Shown here piece after piece: positions 41,260 to 47,910 of a stretch of DNA of 49,269 bases; position 1 is the stretch's first letter, and every line of letters begins with the position of its first letter. The position numbers and the translations under genes were made by a program. The notes beneath the pieces were generated by a model. The model saw only the letters and a list, made by a program, of their open reading frames with translations, was not told where the DNA came from and made no database searches. This DNA is from Deltaproteobacteria bacterium. GTDB taxonomy: Bacteria; Desulfobacterota; Desulfobaccia; Desulfobaccales; 0-14-0-80-60-11. The stretch is from the NCBI GenBank assembly GCA_030018495.1, contig JASEFS010000002.1:139359-188627 (forward strand). Reading direction: 5' to 3'.

Positions 41260-41294
41260 AAGCTTTAAAGCTATAAGCTATAAGCTTTAAGCTT
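41260..41294. repeat. heptamer array TAAGCTT/TAAGCTA, left arm
   Basis: About five 7-bp units (AAGCTTT, AAAGCTA, TAAGCTA, TAAGCTT, TAAGCTT) lie upstream of livK, between its ribosome site and the ACT gene. The partner arm is at 41344-41383. The same word family occurs at 47864-47905. Confidence 0.8.
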
Positions 41295-41343
41295 CAAAAA
41301 TTTCTAATCGCGCAAATGAATTTTCTAATCAGAATTATTTAGG

Positions 41344-41383
41344 CCTAAAGCCTAAAGCCTAAAGCCTAAAGCTTTAAAGCTTA
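41344..41383. repeat. heptamer array CCTAAAG, right arm
   Basis: Four exact units of CCTAAAG (41344-41371), then CTTTAAAGCTTATA, which covers the ACT gene stop at 41374. The terminal CTTTAAAGCTTATA is complementary to parts of the arm at 41260-41294. Confidence 0.8.
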
Positions 41384-41805
41384 TAAACCTCTTCACCCCT
41401 GTAAATGTGAATGCCCTCTTTTTGCAGAATACTGATGGCGTCGTCCAAATTGTCGAAGCGGAAGATGATGACTGCGTTTTTGCCGCTGTGCTGCACAAAG
41501 GCGTACATGTACTCCACGTTGATGCCGGCTTGGGCCAGGGTCGCCAGCACCGAGGCCAGCCCGCCGGGGCGGTCCGGAACTTCGATGGCCACCACTTCGG
41601 TTTTGCCTACGGTGAAGCCCTTGCTTTTTAGGACCTCCCGGGCCGTGTCGTACTTATCCACAATGAGGCGGAGGATGCCGAAGTCGGTGGTGTCGGCCAA
41701 GGACAAGGCCCGGATATTGACTCCCGCCTCTCCCAAAACCCGGGTGACTTCGGCCAGACGACCCGCCTTATTTTCCAAAAATACCGAAATTTGCTCGACC
41801 TTCAT
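41374..41805 (-). CDS. double ACT-domain protein
   Basis: This 143-residue protein is composed of two ACT domains, [32 protein letters not shown] (3-34) and [31 protein letters not shown] (about 71-101). ACT pairs bind amino acids and transmit allosteric signals. A protein of this kind commonly lies next to paaK in anaerobes, so it may sense an aromatic or branched-chain amino acid in this pathway. It is 12 bp after paaK on the same transcript. It has no catalytic domain. Confidence 0.85.
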   Translation of the reverse strand: MKVEQISVFLENKAGRLAEVTRVLGEAGVNIRALSLADTTDFGILRLIVDKYDTAREVLKSKGFTVGKTEVVAIEVPDRPGGLASVLATLAQAGINVEYMYAFVQHSGKNAVIIFRFDNLDDAISILQKEGIHIYRGEEVYKL

Positions 41806-41817
41806 GCGCCTTCTCCC

Positions 41818-43131
41818 TTATTGTCCACGCCGGTCGATGACCCGCTGGGCCTTGCCTTCGCTTCTGGGGATGGTCCTGGGCTCCACCAGCTTCACCTTAA
41901 CGGAAACCGTGAGGTAGTCCTTGATCCGCCGCTCGATGCGCTGGGCCAGGGTCTGGAGTCCCTTGACCTCATCGGAAAACACGGCTTCGTCCACTTCCAC
42001 CCGCACTTCCAAGGTGTCCAGATGCCCTTCCCGCTCCACAATGAGCTGGTAGTGCGGCGCCACCCCGGGAACGTCCATGAGCACGGACTCGATTTGCGAA
42101 GGAAAGACGTTGACGCCGCGAATGATCAGCATGTCGTCACTGCGGCCCTGGATGCGGCTCATTCGGGCCAGCGTCCGGCCGCACTTGCAGGGATTATAGG
42201 TGAGGGAGGTGACATCCCGGGTGCGGTAGCGCAACAGCGGGAAAGCCTCTTTGGTGAGGGTGGTGATGACCAGTTCACCGGTCTCACCCGCAGGCAGCCG
42301 CTCCAAGGTGGCGGGGTCAATGATCTCCGGCAGGAAATGGTCTTCCCAAAGATGCAGACCGCTCTTAGCTTCCAGACATTCGACCCCGACGCCCGGGCCG
42401 ATGATCTCCGAGAGGCCGTAAATATCCAGGGCATCCAGATACAGGCGGCTTTCGATCTCCGTGCGCATGGCTTCGCTCCAGGGTTCAGCCCCGAAGAAGC
42501 CCACGCGCAGCTTGGTCTCCTTGAAATCAACGCCCATTTCCTGGCCCACCTCCGCCAGATAGAGGGCGAAGGAAGGGGTGCAGCAGATGACGTTGGGGCC
42601 GAAATCCTGGATGAGCATGATCTGCCTCCGGGTCTGTCCGCCGGATACCGGAATGACCGCAGCTCCCAGGCGCTCCGCGCCGTAATGGAACCCCAGGCCG
42701 CCGGTGAACAGGCCGTAGCCGTAAGCGATGTGCACGATGTCGCCCCGGTGCACCCCGCCCGCAGTCAGGGTGCGGGCAATAAGTTCGGCCCAGGTGTCCA
42801 GGTCGCGCTGGGTGTAGCCCACCGGGGTGGGCTTGCCGGTGGTGCCGGAACTGGCATGCAGGCGCACAATCTGCTCCATGGGCGCGGCGAACATGCCGAA
42901 CGGGTAATTGTCCCTAATATCCTGCTTGGTAGTAAAAGGCAGCAGCTCCAGATCGGCCAGGGTGCGGATATGTTCCGGCTTCACCCCGACTTCGTCCAGG
43001 CGGCGGCGGTAAAAGGGCACCAAATGATAGACCCGCTCCACGACGGCCTGGAGACGCCGCAACTGCAAGCCTTCCAGGGCCTCCCGGGGCAGGGTTTCGT
43101 GTTCGCTGTCGAAAATCATGGGACTGGTCAA
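41818..43131 (-). CDS. paaK: phenylacetate-CoA ligase
   Basis: This 437-residue member of the adenylate-forming PaaK family has an intact AMP-binding loop SSGTTGKP (residues 94-101), [17 protein letters not shown], the [14 protein letters not shown] region, and [20 protein letters not shown]. It activates phenylacetate or related aryl acids to their CoA thioesters with ATP. In anaerobes it works beside indolepyruvate ferredoxin oxidoreductase, which is not in this window. It is the first gene of the cluster: paaK, ACT, livK, livH, livM, livG. Confidence 0.9.
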   Translation of the reverse strand: MTSPMIFDSEHETLPREALEGLQLRRLQAVVERVYHLVPFYRRRLDEVGVKPEHIRTLADLELLPFTTKQDIRDNYPFGMFAAPMEQIVRLHASSGTTGKPTPVGYTQRDLDTWAELIARTLTAGGVHRGDIVHIAYGYGLFTGGLGFHYGAERLGAAVIPVSGGQTRRQIMLIQDFGPNVICCTPSFALYLAEVGQEMGVDFKETKLRVGFFGAEPWSEAMRTEIESRLYLDALDIYGLSEIIGPGVGVECLEAKSGLHLWEDHFLPEIIDPATLERLPAGETGELVITTLTKEAFPLLRYRTRDVTSLTYNPCKCGRTLARMSRIQGRSDDMLIIRGVNVFPSQIESVLMDVPGVAPHYQLIVEREGHLDTLEVRVEVDEAVFSDEVKGLQTLAQRIERRIKDYLTVSVKVKLVEPRTIPRSEGKAQRVIDRRGQ

Positions 43132-43191
43132 AGCCTCCTGTGCTTAATTCGTGAAAATTACCACAGAAACGCGGCGGGGGTCAATAGGAAA

Positions 43192-43222
43192 CAGTGGTCA
43201 GTGGTTAGTGGTCAGTGGTCAG
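43192..43222. repeat. heptamer array CAGTGGT, left arm
   Basis: CAGTGGT, CAGTGGT, TAGTGGT, CAGTGGT and CAG lie upstream of paaK. This is the same word as at 39959-40000. The inverted partner is 43295-43329. Confidence 0.82.
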
Positions 43223-43294
43223 GTTGATTAGATTAAAAAATAACGGAAAGCCTTAGGCTTAGGGAAGGAATTCTAAAGGAGAGGAGATCTTAAA

Positions 43295-43329
43295 ACTGGC
43301 CACTGACTACTGATCACTGGCCACTGAAC
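43295..43329. repeat. heptamer array ACTGGCC, right arm
   Basis: ACTGGCC, ACTGACT, ACTGATC, ACTGGCC, ACTGAAC: five units, inverted to 43192-43222 across about 72 bp. The array overlaps the 3' end of the winged-helix gene and supplies its stop codon at 43314-43316. Confidence 0.8.
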
Positions 43330-44087
43330 TTAGGTGCCAGGCGGTAGCGCACTGCGGCTGAGCGGGCCTGATTGTGGTGGAGCAAACCGGCCTGAAGCAA
43401 TTTTTGGATATACTCCCACGCGGTTTTGCGGTCGATGCGGAAGAATCTCTCAAAATCCTTGAGGCGGAACCAGCCGCCGCGGGTTCGTTCAAGGAATTCC
43501 AGCAGGCGCTGCCGGTCCAGTTTCCGGTGCCGCCGCGTCGGGAGCAATCCGTCCAGATTTTCCAGGCTCTCCCGGACCAAATCGCTCCGCACGTACTGAT
43601 CGGCTGACGCGTCAAAGCCGTTTTCCGAATTCAGCCCGGGCTCAAACAGCGAGTTCCGGGAGGCTATCAGGGGATAGAAATGGTCGAACCAGCGGTCCAG
43701 GTCCTGGGCCAGGTCGCGGAAGGACTGCAGCGGAATATGCCCGGCCAGGCGGCAAACCAAAGCGGTTTTGAAGCGGGCCTTAACCTGGCCGCGGCGAGCC
43801 CCGGGGTCATCCGGGAGACCGGGCAGGCTGAAGATGGTTTCCAGCATCATGCCGGCCACCAAAGCCCGATTGAGGGCTTTCTGTCCGGAGTCGCTCCGGC
43901 TGCCGCCCTTGCCCAACCAAGTCGGGGTAAAGCCGGTCATAGGGGCAGCTTGCCTTGTTGCGGCCTTATTTGCAGGGTCATCAGAGGCTCCCATCTTTGG
44001 CGGCATCATCTCAAAAGCGCCGCCCCGAGGCCAGCACAGATGCCATGATTGTCTCTCAAAACCTTGTTTTGGTGGGCCAAAGGTCAT
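43314..44087 (-). CDS. unknown protein with C-terminal winged-helix-like domain
   Basis: This protein of about 257 residues has an N-terminal part (to about residue 70) that looks disordered. A helical middle (ALNRALVAGMMLETIFSLPGLPDD ... LAGHIPLQSFRDLAQDLDRWFDHFYPLIASR) follows, then a C-terminal segment, RGGWFRLKDFERFFRIDRKTAWEYIQKLLQAGLL, that reads as a winged helix. ATG at 44087 follows a purine-rich GAGGGAGAGGGGGG; the frame is open to 44147. The last residues (KFSGQ) come from the heptamer array. A regulator is possible given its place upstream of paaK, but nothing proves it. Confidence 0.55.
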   Translation of the reverse strand: MTFGPPKQGFERQSWHLCWPRGGAFEMMPPKMGASDDPANKAATRQAAPMTGFTPTWLGKGGSRSDSGQKALNRALVAGMMLETIFSLPGLPDDPGARRGQVKARFKTALVCRLAGHIPLQSFRDLAQDLDRWFDHFYPLIASRNSLFEPGLNSENGFDASADQYVRSDLVRESLENLDGLLPTRRHRKLDRQRLLEFLERTRGGWFRLKDFERFFRIDRKTAWEYIQKLLQAGLLHHNQARSAAVRYRLAPKFSGQ

Positions 44088-44142
44088 ACACCACCCCCCT
44101 CTCCCTCCAACCCCACCCCCCAACCCCCTGCAATAGATCGGG

Positions 44143-44165
44143 AGCACAGGCTTCCAGCCTGTGCT
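44143..44165. repeat. perfect palindrome AGCACAGGCT-TCC-AGCCTGTGCT
   Basis: A 10-bp-arm hairpin with a 3-base loop is followed directly by TCACAGGCAAGATGCCCGTGCTCCC (44166-44190), which is a second, imperfect inverted unit. The same core occurs at 25417, 29601, 37097 and 47688. Confidence 0.75.
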
Positions 44166-44231
44166 TCACAGGCAAGATGCCCGTGCTCCCGTGTGGCAGA
44201 GTGAAGGGAGGGGAGCTCCAGGGGAGGGCGT

Positions 44232-44259
44232 GTAGGGGCGGTTTGCGAACCGCCCCTAC
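44232..44259. repeat. perfect palindrome GTAGGGGCGGTT-TGCG-AACCGCCCCTAC
   Basis: Twelve-base arms surround a 4-base TGCG loop. Palindromes of this shape are, from general knowledge, found scattered in many unrelated bacterial genomes. The element at 32159-32184 is a divergent copy by shape and by its CTAC flank. Confidence 0.8.
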
Positions 44260-44544
44260 GTTCCCCGGCCCTTGCCTCGAGTTATTGTTATCTGATGCTG
44301 CCGGTAAAAAGTCCTGCCCAACAATGTGCAAAAAAACGGCCATTCGATCCAGTCAGATATCTATCTGAAATATGTGCATAATTTAATGGCATGTTAGTTT
44401 CCGGCCGGGTCCCTGTCACGTGACCTGTCACGGGCGGATGGGAAGGGCGGGCCGGGTTGGAAAGATGGCCTGTGGCGGTTTATAGACAAAAAAGGGAGAC
44501 AGGCCCTTTTTCCTATCCCCCGTTTTTTGCTTTGTTGTTGCAAG

Positions 44545-45159
44545 TTATTGCAACGCGGCAATGATGGCCCGGCAAAAAGCCGGCAGGTCGTCGGGGTTCC
44601 GGGAAGTAATCAGGTTGCCGTCCACCACCACCTCCTGGTCCACAACCTTGGCCCCGGCGTGGGTCAGGTCGTCCCGGATGGAGAAAAAGGAGGTCACCGT
44701 TTTCCCCTTGAGGATGCCGGCGGAGGCCAGCACCCAGGGTCCGTGGCAGATGGAGGCCACCACCTTCCCCTGGTCGAACGCGTCTTTAACGAGCTTGACC
44801 ATCTCCGGGTAGCGCCGCATGTGGTCCGGGGCATAGCCGCCGGGGACAATGACGGCGTCAAAATCCGCGGCCTTAACCTGCTTTGCGGTTTTGTCGGGCT
44901 TGACGGGATAGCCGTGCTTGCTGGTGTAGGTCTCGGCGCTGCCGGAGCCCACCACGGTGACCTCGGCCCCGGCCTCCTTCAGGCGCAGCAGCGGATACCA
45001 CAGTTCCAAATCTTCATAAAGGGTTTCGGCCAGAATGGCCACTTTTTTTCCCTTAAGCGGCAAATCCTCAGATCCCTTCCCGGCAGTCTGGGCCAGGGCC
45101 AGAGACGCTACCAGGGGACCAAATGCGGCTAAAGTGAATATCAAGCTGAAATCTTTCAA
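44545..45159 (-). CDS. exported DJ-1/PfpI-family protein
   Basis: This 204-residue protein has an N-terminal signal-like helix (LIFTLAAFGPLVASLALAQ) ahead of a full DJ-1/PfpI domain. The nucleophile elbow is ASICHGPWVLASA, and GGYAPDHMRRYPEMVKLV and GNLITSRNPDDLP are typical of the PfpI/YhbO branch. It may act in protein or aldehyde repair. The signal peptide is unusual, because this family is normally cytoplasmic. TTG at 45159 has an AAGGAGGTG site. The next upstream gene is a close paralogue without a signal. Confidence 0.8.
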   Translation of the reverse strand: MKDFSLIFTLAAFGPLVASLALAQTAGKGSEDLPLKGKKVAILAETLYEDLELWYPLLRLKEAGAEVTVVGSGSAETYTSKHGYPVKPDKTAKQVKAADFDAVIVPGGYAPDHMRRYPEMVKLVKDAFDQGKVVASICHGPWVLASAGILKGKTVTSFFSIRDDLTHAGAKVVDQEVVVDGNLITSRNPDDLPAFCRAIIAALQ

Positions 45160-45341
45160 GGCGCACCTCCTTGGGGAAAATACTCCGGCGGGGGCAGAAA
45201 AGCAGTTGAGATTAGCGGGCCTCGCGGAGTTGCTTAAACCCTTCGGCAGGCCGGCGCACCCGCCTTGCTTAAGAGGTAGGTTGCGTCCGACCTCTTGTCA
45301 AGCAGTTCTCCGCATACTTCCATTAAGAAGGGAGGAAAGCC

Positions 45342-45384
45342 CGAGGGGAGGGCGGGGAGGCTGCGGTCCCCCGGCCTCCCCTCG
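45342..45384 (-). terminator. GC-rich hairpin after the second DJ-1 gene
   Basis: CGAGGGGAGG (45342-45351) pairs with CCTCCCCTCG (45375-45384), with further internal pairing, just after the stop of the second DJ-1 gene. The T-run expected on the minus strand is weak, so its role as terminator is uncertain. Confidence 0.5.
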
Positions 45385-45386
45385 AA

Positions 45387-45911
45387 TTAATCTGTTTCCA
45401 GGGCCGCGATAATGGCCCGGCAAAAAGCAGGGAGGTCCTCAGGCTTTCTGGAGGTGATGAGGTTGCCGTCCACGGCCACCTCTACGTCGACGAAGGTGGC
45501 CCCGGCGTGCACCAGGTCGTCTTTGATGGCGAAAAACGAGGTCACTGTTTTGCCTTTTAGGATATCCGCGGAGGCCAGCATCCAGCCGCCGTGGCAGATG
45601 GAGGCCACCACCTTGCCCTTATCGAACGCGTCTCTCACCAATTTGACCATGGCCGGGTAGCGGCGCATGATATCCGGGGCATAGCCGCCGGGGATGACCA
45701 CCGCGTCAAAATCCTCCGCGTTCACTTGTGCGGCTTCCACGTCTACGTCCACCGGATAGCCGTGCTTGCTGGTATAGGTGGGGGAGCTGCCCGAACCCAC
45801 GATGAGCACCTCGGCCCCCTCCTCGAGGAGGCGCAGATAAGGATACCAGACCTCCAGGTCCTGGTAGAGATTTTCGGCCAGCACGGCCACGCGTTTGCCT
45901 GTCAATCTCAT
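45387..45911 (-). CDS. cytoplasmic DJ-1/PfpI-family protein
   Basis: This 174-residue PfpI-type protein has the nucleophile elbow ASICHGGWMLASA, with VVIPGGYAPDIMRRYPAMVKLVRDAFDKGKV before it and GNLITSRKPEDLPAFCRAIIAAL at the end. It is nearly identical along most of its length to the neighbouring exported protein, so they arose by tandem duplication. It lacks the signal peptide, so it should stay in the cytoplasm. ATG at 45911 has AAGGAGG. A heptamer array lies immediately upstream. Confidence 0.85.
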   Translation of the reverse strand: MRLTGKRVAVLAENLYQDLEVWYPYLRLLEEGAEVLIVGSGSSPTYTSKHGYPVDVDVEAAQVNAEDFDAVVIPGGYAPDIMRRYPAMVKLVRDAFDKGKVVASICHGGWMLASADILKGKTVTSFFAIKDDLVHAGATFVDVEVAVDGNLITSRKPEDLPAFCRAIIAALETD

Positions 45912-45930
45912 GGGCGTCCTCCTTCGATTT

Positions 45931-45965
45931 AAAGTTCAAGGTTCAAGGTTCAAAGTTCAAGGTTG
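45931..45965. repeat. heptamer array AAGGTTC (five units)
   Basis: AAAGTTC, AAGGTTC, AAGGTTC, AAAGTTC, AAGGTTG, the same word as the array at 25282-25344. It lies directly upstream of the second DJ-1 gene, 9 bp from its ribosome site, as the earlier one lies upstream of the alkyltransferase. Confidence 0.85.
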
Positions 45966-46028
45966 GGTCCGCTGCTGCGGCCATTGGCGTCTGTTTACAA
46001 GGTTTCCTGCGCCATGCCAGGTCTGATT

Positions 46029-46910
46029 TCAGGGCAGCATTACTTTAGGGTCCGGGACTTCCACTTTTTCCCGGCGGGCCCCCTTGCCGCTGGGGAACCG
46101 CCAGTAAGGTTTTTGTCGGGCGAACGGCATGATAACGAGGTTAACCAGTTGATTTTCCGAGGGCCGGAGATAGCCCGGCACGCCGATGACGATATCATTC
46201 TGAGCTATATTCAGGCGCAGGGATTTATGCAGATAATCCCACCACCTGAAGACCACGGAATAATTGGAGTTGGTCTCCGGACCCACGGCGGAATGGTGCA
46301 CCCCGTGCATCCGCGGAGTGACAAAGATTTTGTTCAAAATGCGCTCTGCGCCGATGGGCAGGCGCAGGTTGCTGTGATGGAACATGGTGCCCACATTGAA
46401 GGCGAATTCGTAAATCAGATAAGTGAGGGGGGTGATGCCCATCAGCCCCACCTGGAGGATGCGGAAGCCCGTGGAATAAAATGTCTCGCCGAAGTGAAAG
46501 CGGAACGAAGTGGTCACGTCCAGGTCGGGGTCCACGTGGTGGACGTTATGGAAGCGCCACAGGAGGGGATAGACGTGGTTGGCCCGGTGCCACCAATAGA
46601 AGGTGAGGTCCATCAACAGGAATCCCAGGACGAATTGGAGCCAGAAGGGGAGGGGAAGCCAGGCCAGGAGGCCGAAGGAGTGGGACTGGTTGTAGGCTGC
46701 CAGCCCCAGAGCCACCGGGCGGACCACCGCGGTGCCCACCGCGAAGGAGAGGCCGGTCACCCCTATATTGATGGCCCAGCGGTATTTGCGATCCCGCTTG
46801 GCCCGCCGCAGGGGGAATAACAACTCCCCGGCCAGCAGCAAGAGAAACAGAGCCACCAGGCCACCGGAAACCAGATATGCCGGTAAAACAAATTCAGCCG
46901 CCGGGTCCAC
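46029..46910 (-). CDS. sterol desaturase/fatty acid hydroxylase superfamily protein
   Basis: This 293-residue membrane protein has four or five hydrophobic helices and the three His clusters of the di-iron superfamily: HRANH (about 127), HNVHH (about 140) and HGVHH (about 225). These proteins hydroxylate or desaturate lipids, commonly sterol or carotenoid rings, using oxygen. Members in anaerobes exist and the substrate is unclear. Given hopanoid genes elsewhere in the window, a hopanoid or fatty-acid substrate is a guess. GTG at 46910 directly follows the recO stop, so the genes are coupled. Confidence 0.82.
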   Translation of the reverse strand: MDPAAEFVLPAYLVSGGLVALFLLLLAGELLFPLRRAKRDRKYRWAINIGVTGLSFAVGTAVVRPVALGLAAYNQSHSFGLLAWLPLPFWLQFVLGFLLMDLTFYWWHRANHVYPLLWRFHNVHHVDPDLDVTTSFRFHFGETFYSTGFRILQVGLMGITPLTYLIYEFAFNVGTMFHHSNLRLPIGAERILNKIFVTPRMHGVHHSAVGPETNSNYSVVFRWWDYLHKSLRLNIAQNDIVIGVPGYLRPSENQLVNLVIMPFARQKPYWRFPSGKGARREKVEVPDPKVMLP

Positions 46911-47666
46911 CTATTTATCTCCAGACACTTTTTTCAAAAAACTCCAAGATTTCAGGTCGCGGCCCAAATGGTAGCGCAAAAAGGCTCTGATGAGGGCCAG
47001 AATCTGGTCCCGCTGCCAAGCCGGGAGGATGAGGCGGGCCAGTCTGTCAGGCGGCATCTCCTGGGCTTGGCGCAGGATCTTCCAGGCGCCGGGATTGAGC
47101 GCCAGCAGGGGGCCGGGCGCGCCCCCCCGGCAGGCGCCGCAGAGCACACCGCCCCGGGGGATGCTGAAGTGGAGAGGCGGCGCCGGTTCCTTGCCGCAGG
47201 CCAGGCAGGCGCCCAAATGGAAGCCGTAGCCGCCGGACTTGAGGAGATGCAAAGCCGCGGAGATCAGCAGGGAATCGACGGGCAGGCCGTTCTCCAGCCG
47301 GGCCAGGGCGTTTTCCAGGGCCGCGAAAATGGGAGCCGCGGCCTCGGGCGGGCTGGCCAGCTCCCCCGCCAGTTCCGCCAACAGCGCCGCGGCCCCCAGA
47401 CGGGGCAGATCCCGGCGCAAAGAGGAATAAGCCCGGATAAGCTCGCCTTTCTGCAAAAATTCCAGGTCGCCGCCGGTCCGGGCTGACAGGTAAAACTCCA
47501 CCCGGTTCAGGGGCTCCAGCACGTTGGGGAAGCGTTTGCGGCTTTTCTTGGCGTGCTTGGCCAGTCCGGTGACGCGGCCCCGGTCCGGGGTCAGGAAGGT
47601 CACCAGGCGGTCGGCTTCGCCTATGTCTTTAATCGTCAGAATAATGGCCGGGGTTTGGATTGACAT
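46911..47666 (-). CDS. recO: DNA repair protein RecO
   Basis: This 251-residue protein has an N-terminal OB fold (TPAIILTIKDIGEADRLVTFLTPDRGRVTGLAKHAKKSRKRF), a helical region, and a zinc knuckle (CLACGKEPAPPLHFSIPRGGVLCGAC). It loads RecA on gapped DNA with RecR. ATG at 47666 starts exactly at the family N-terminus. The frame continues to 47711, but those 15 residues (MAQASRLCRLSAGIQ) are read from the palindromic element. The desaturase-like gene follows with no gap. Confidence 0.92.
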   Translation of the reverse strand: MSIQTPAIILTIKDIGEADRLVTFLTPDRGRVTGLAKHAKKSRKRFPNVLEPLNRVEFYLSARTGGDLEFLQKGELIRAYSSLRRDLPRLGAAALLAELAGELASPPEAAAPIFAALENALARLENGLPVDSLLISAALHLLKSGGYGFHLGACLACGKEPAPPLHFSIPRGGVLCGACRGGAPGPLLALNPGAWKILRQAQEMPPDRLARLILPAWQRDQILALIRAFLRYHLGRDLKSWSFLKKVSGDK

Positions 47667-47687
47667 TTGTATGCCTGCAGAAAGTCT

Positions 47688-47714
47688 GCACAGGCGAGAC
47701 GCCTGTGCCACCTG
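47688..47714. repeat. palindromic element GCACAGGCG-AGA-CGCCTGTGC
   Basis: Nine-base perfect arms (47688-47696 and 47700-47708), then CACCTGA. This is the best-conserved copy of the element at 24600 and 37097, lying just upstream of recO. It is open in frame with recO and produces a false N-terminus. Confidence 0.75.
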
Positions 47715-47863
47715 ACTTTATCTAAAAATTTAAACTTTTTGCTTAATTGAAGCAAAACCGTGCCAGTCTTAATTCAATTTAAAGGCCCACCCCTCAGTAT
47801 CAATAAGCTTTCCGGCGTCTTGAAGATTAAATGGTCACGCCAGTTTTTGGCAAAAAAGAGCCA

Positions 47864-47905
47864 AAGCTGTAAGCTTATAGCTTAAAGCATAAAGCTTAAA
47901 GTCTG
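47864..47905. repeat. heptamer array AAGCTTA
   Basis: AAGCTGT, AAGCTTA, TAGCTTA, AAGCATA, AAGCTTA, AAGTCTG: six 7-bp units just beyond the stop of the MetE-like gene (47911). Same word family as 41260-41294. Confidence 0.8.
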
Positions 47906-47910
47906 ACCCC

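Larger units (their letters stand above)
44088..44544. other. 457-bp non-coding space rich in palindromes
   Basis: No gene is supported. It holds two GC-rich palindromes (listed separately), a small CAGATA-TC-TATCTG inverted repeat at 44354-44367, a GTCACGTGAC palindrome at 44415-44424, and repeated CCTGTCACG. The last three lie upstream of the winged-helix gene and could be operators. Short peptides read through this part (TGILPV, AQASSLC) come from the palindromic element, not from a gene. Confidence 0.6.

Noticed and set aside
41791-43227. Long plus-strand open frame of 478 codons antisense to paaK
   Set aside because: paaK on the other strand has clear motifs; the antisense translation is a low-complexity Gly/His/Gln-rich product of GC-biased codon positions.
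43955-44368. Open frames around the palindromes at 44.1-44.3 kb on both strands
   Set aside because: The peptides (AQASSLC, TGILPV) come from the dispersed palindromic element and do not continue into any domain.
47667-47711. N-terminal extension of RecO to 47711
   Set aside because: The 15 residues are encoded by the palindromic repeat; RecO family similarity starts at the ATG at 47666.
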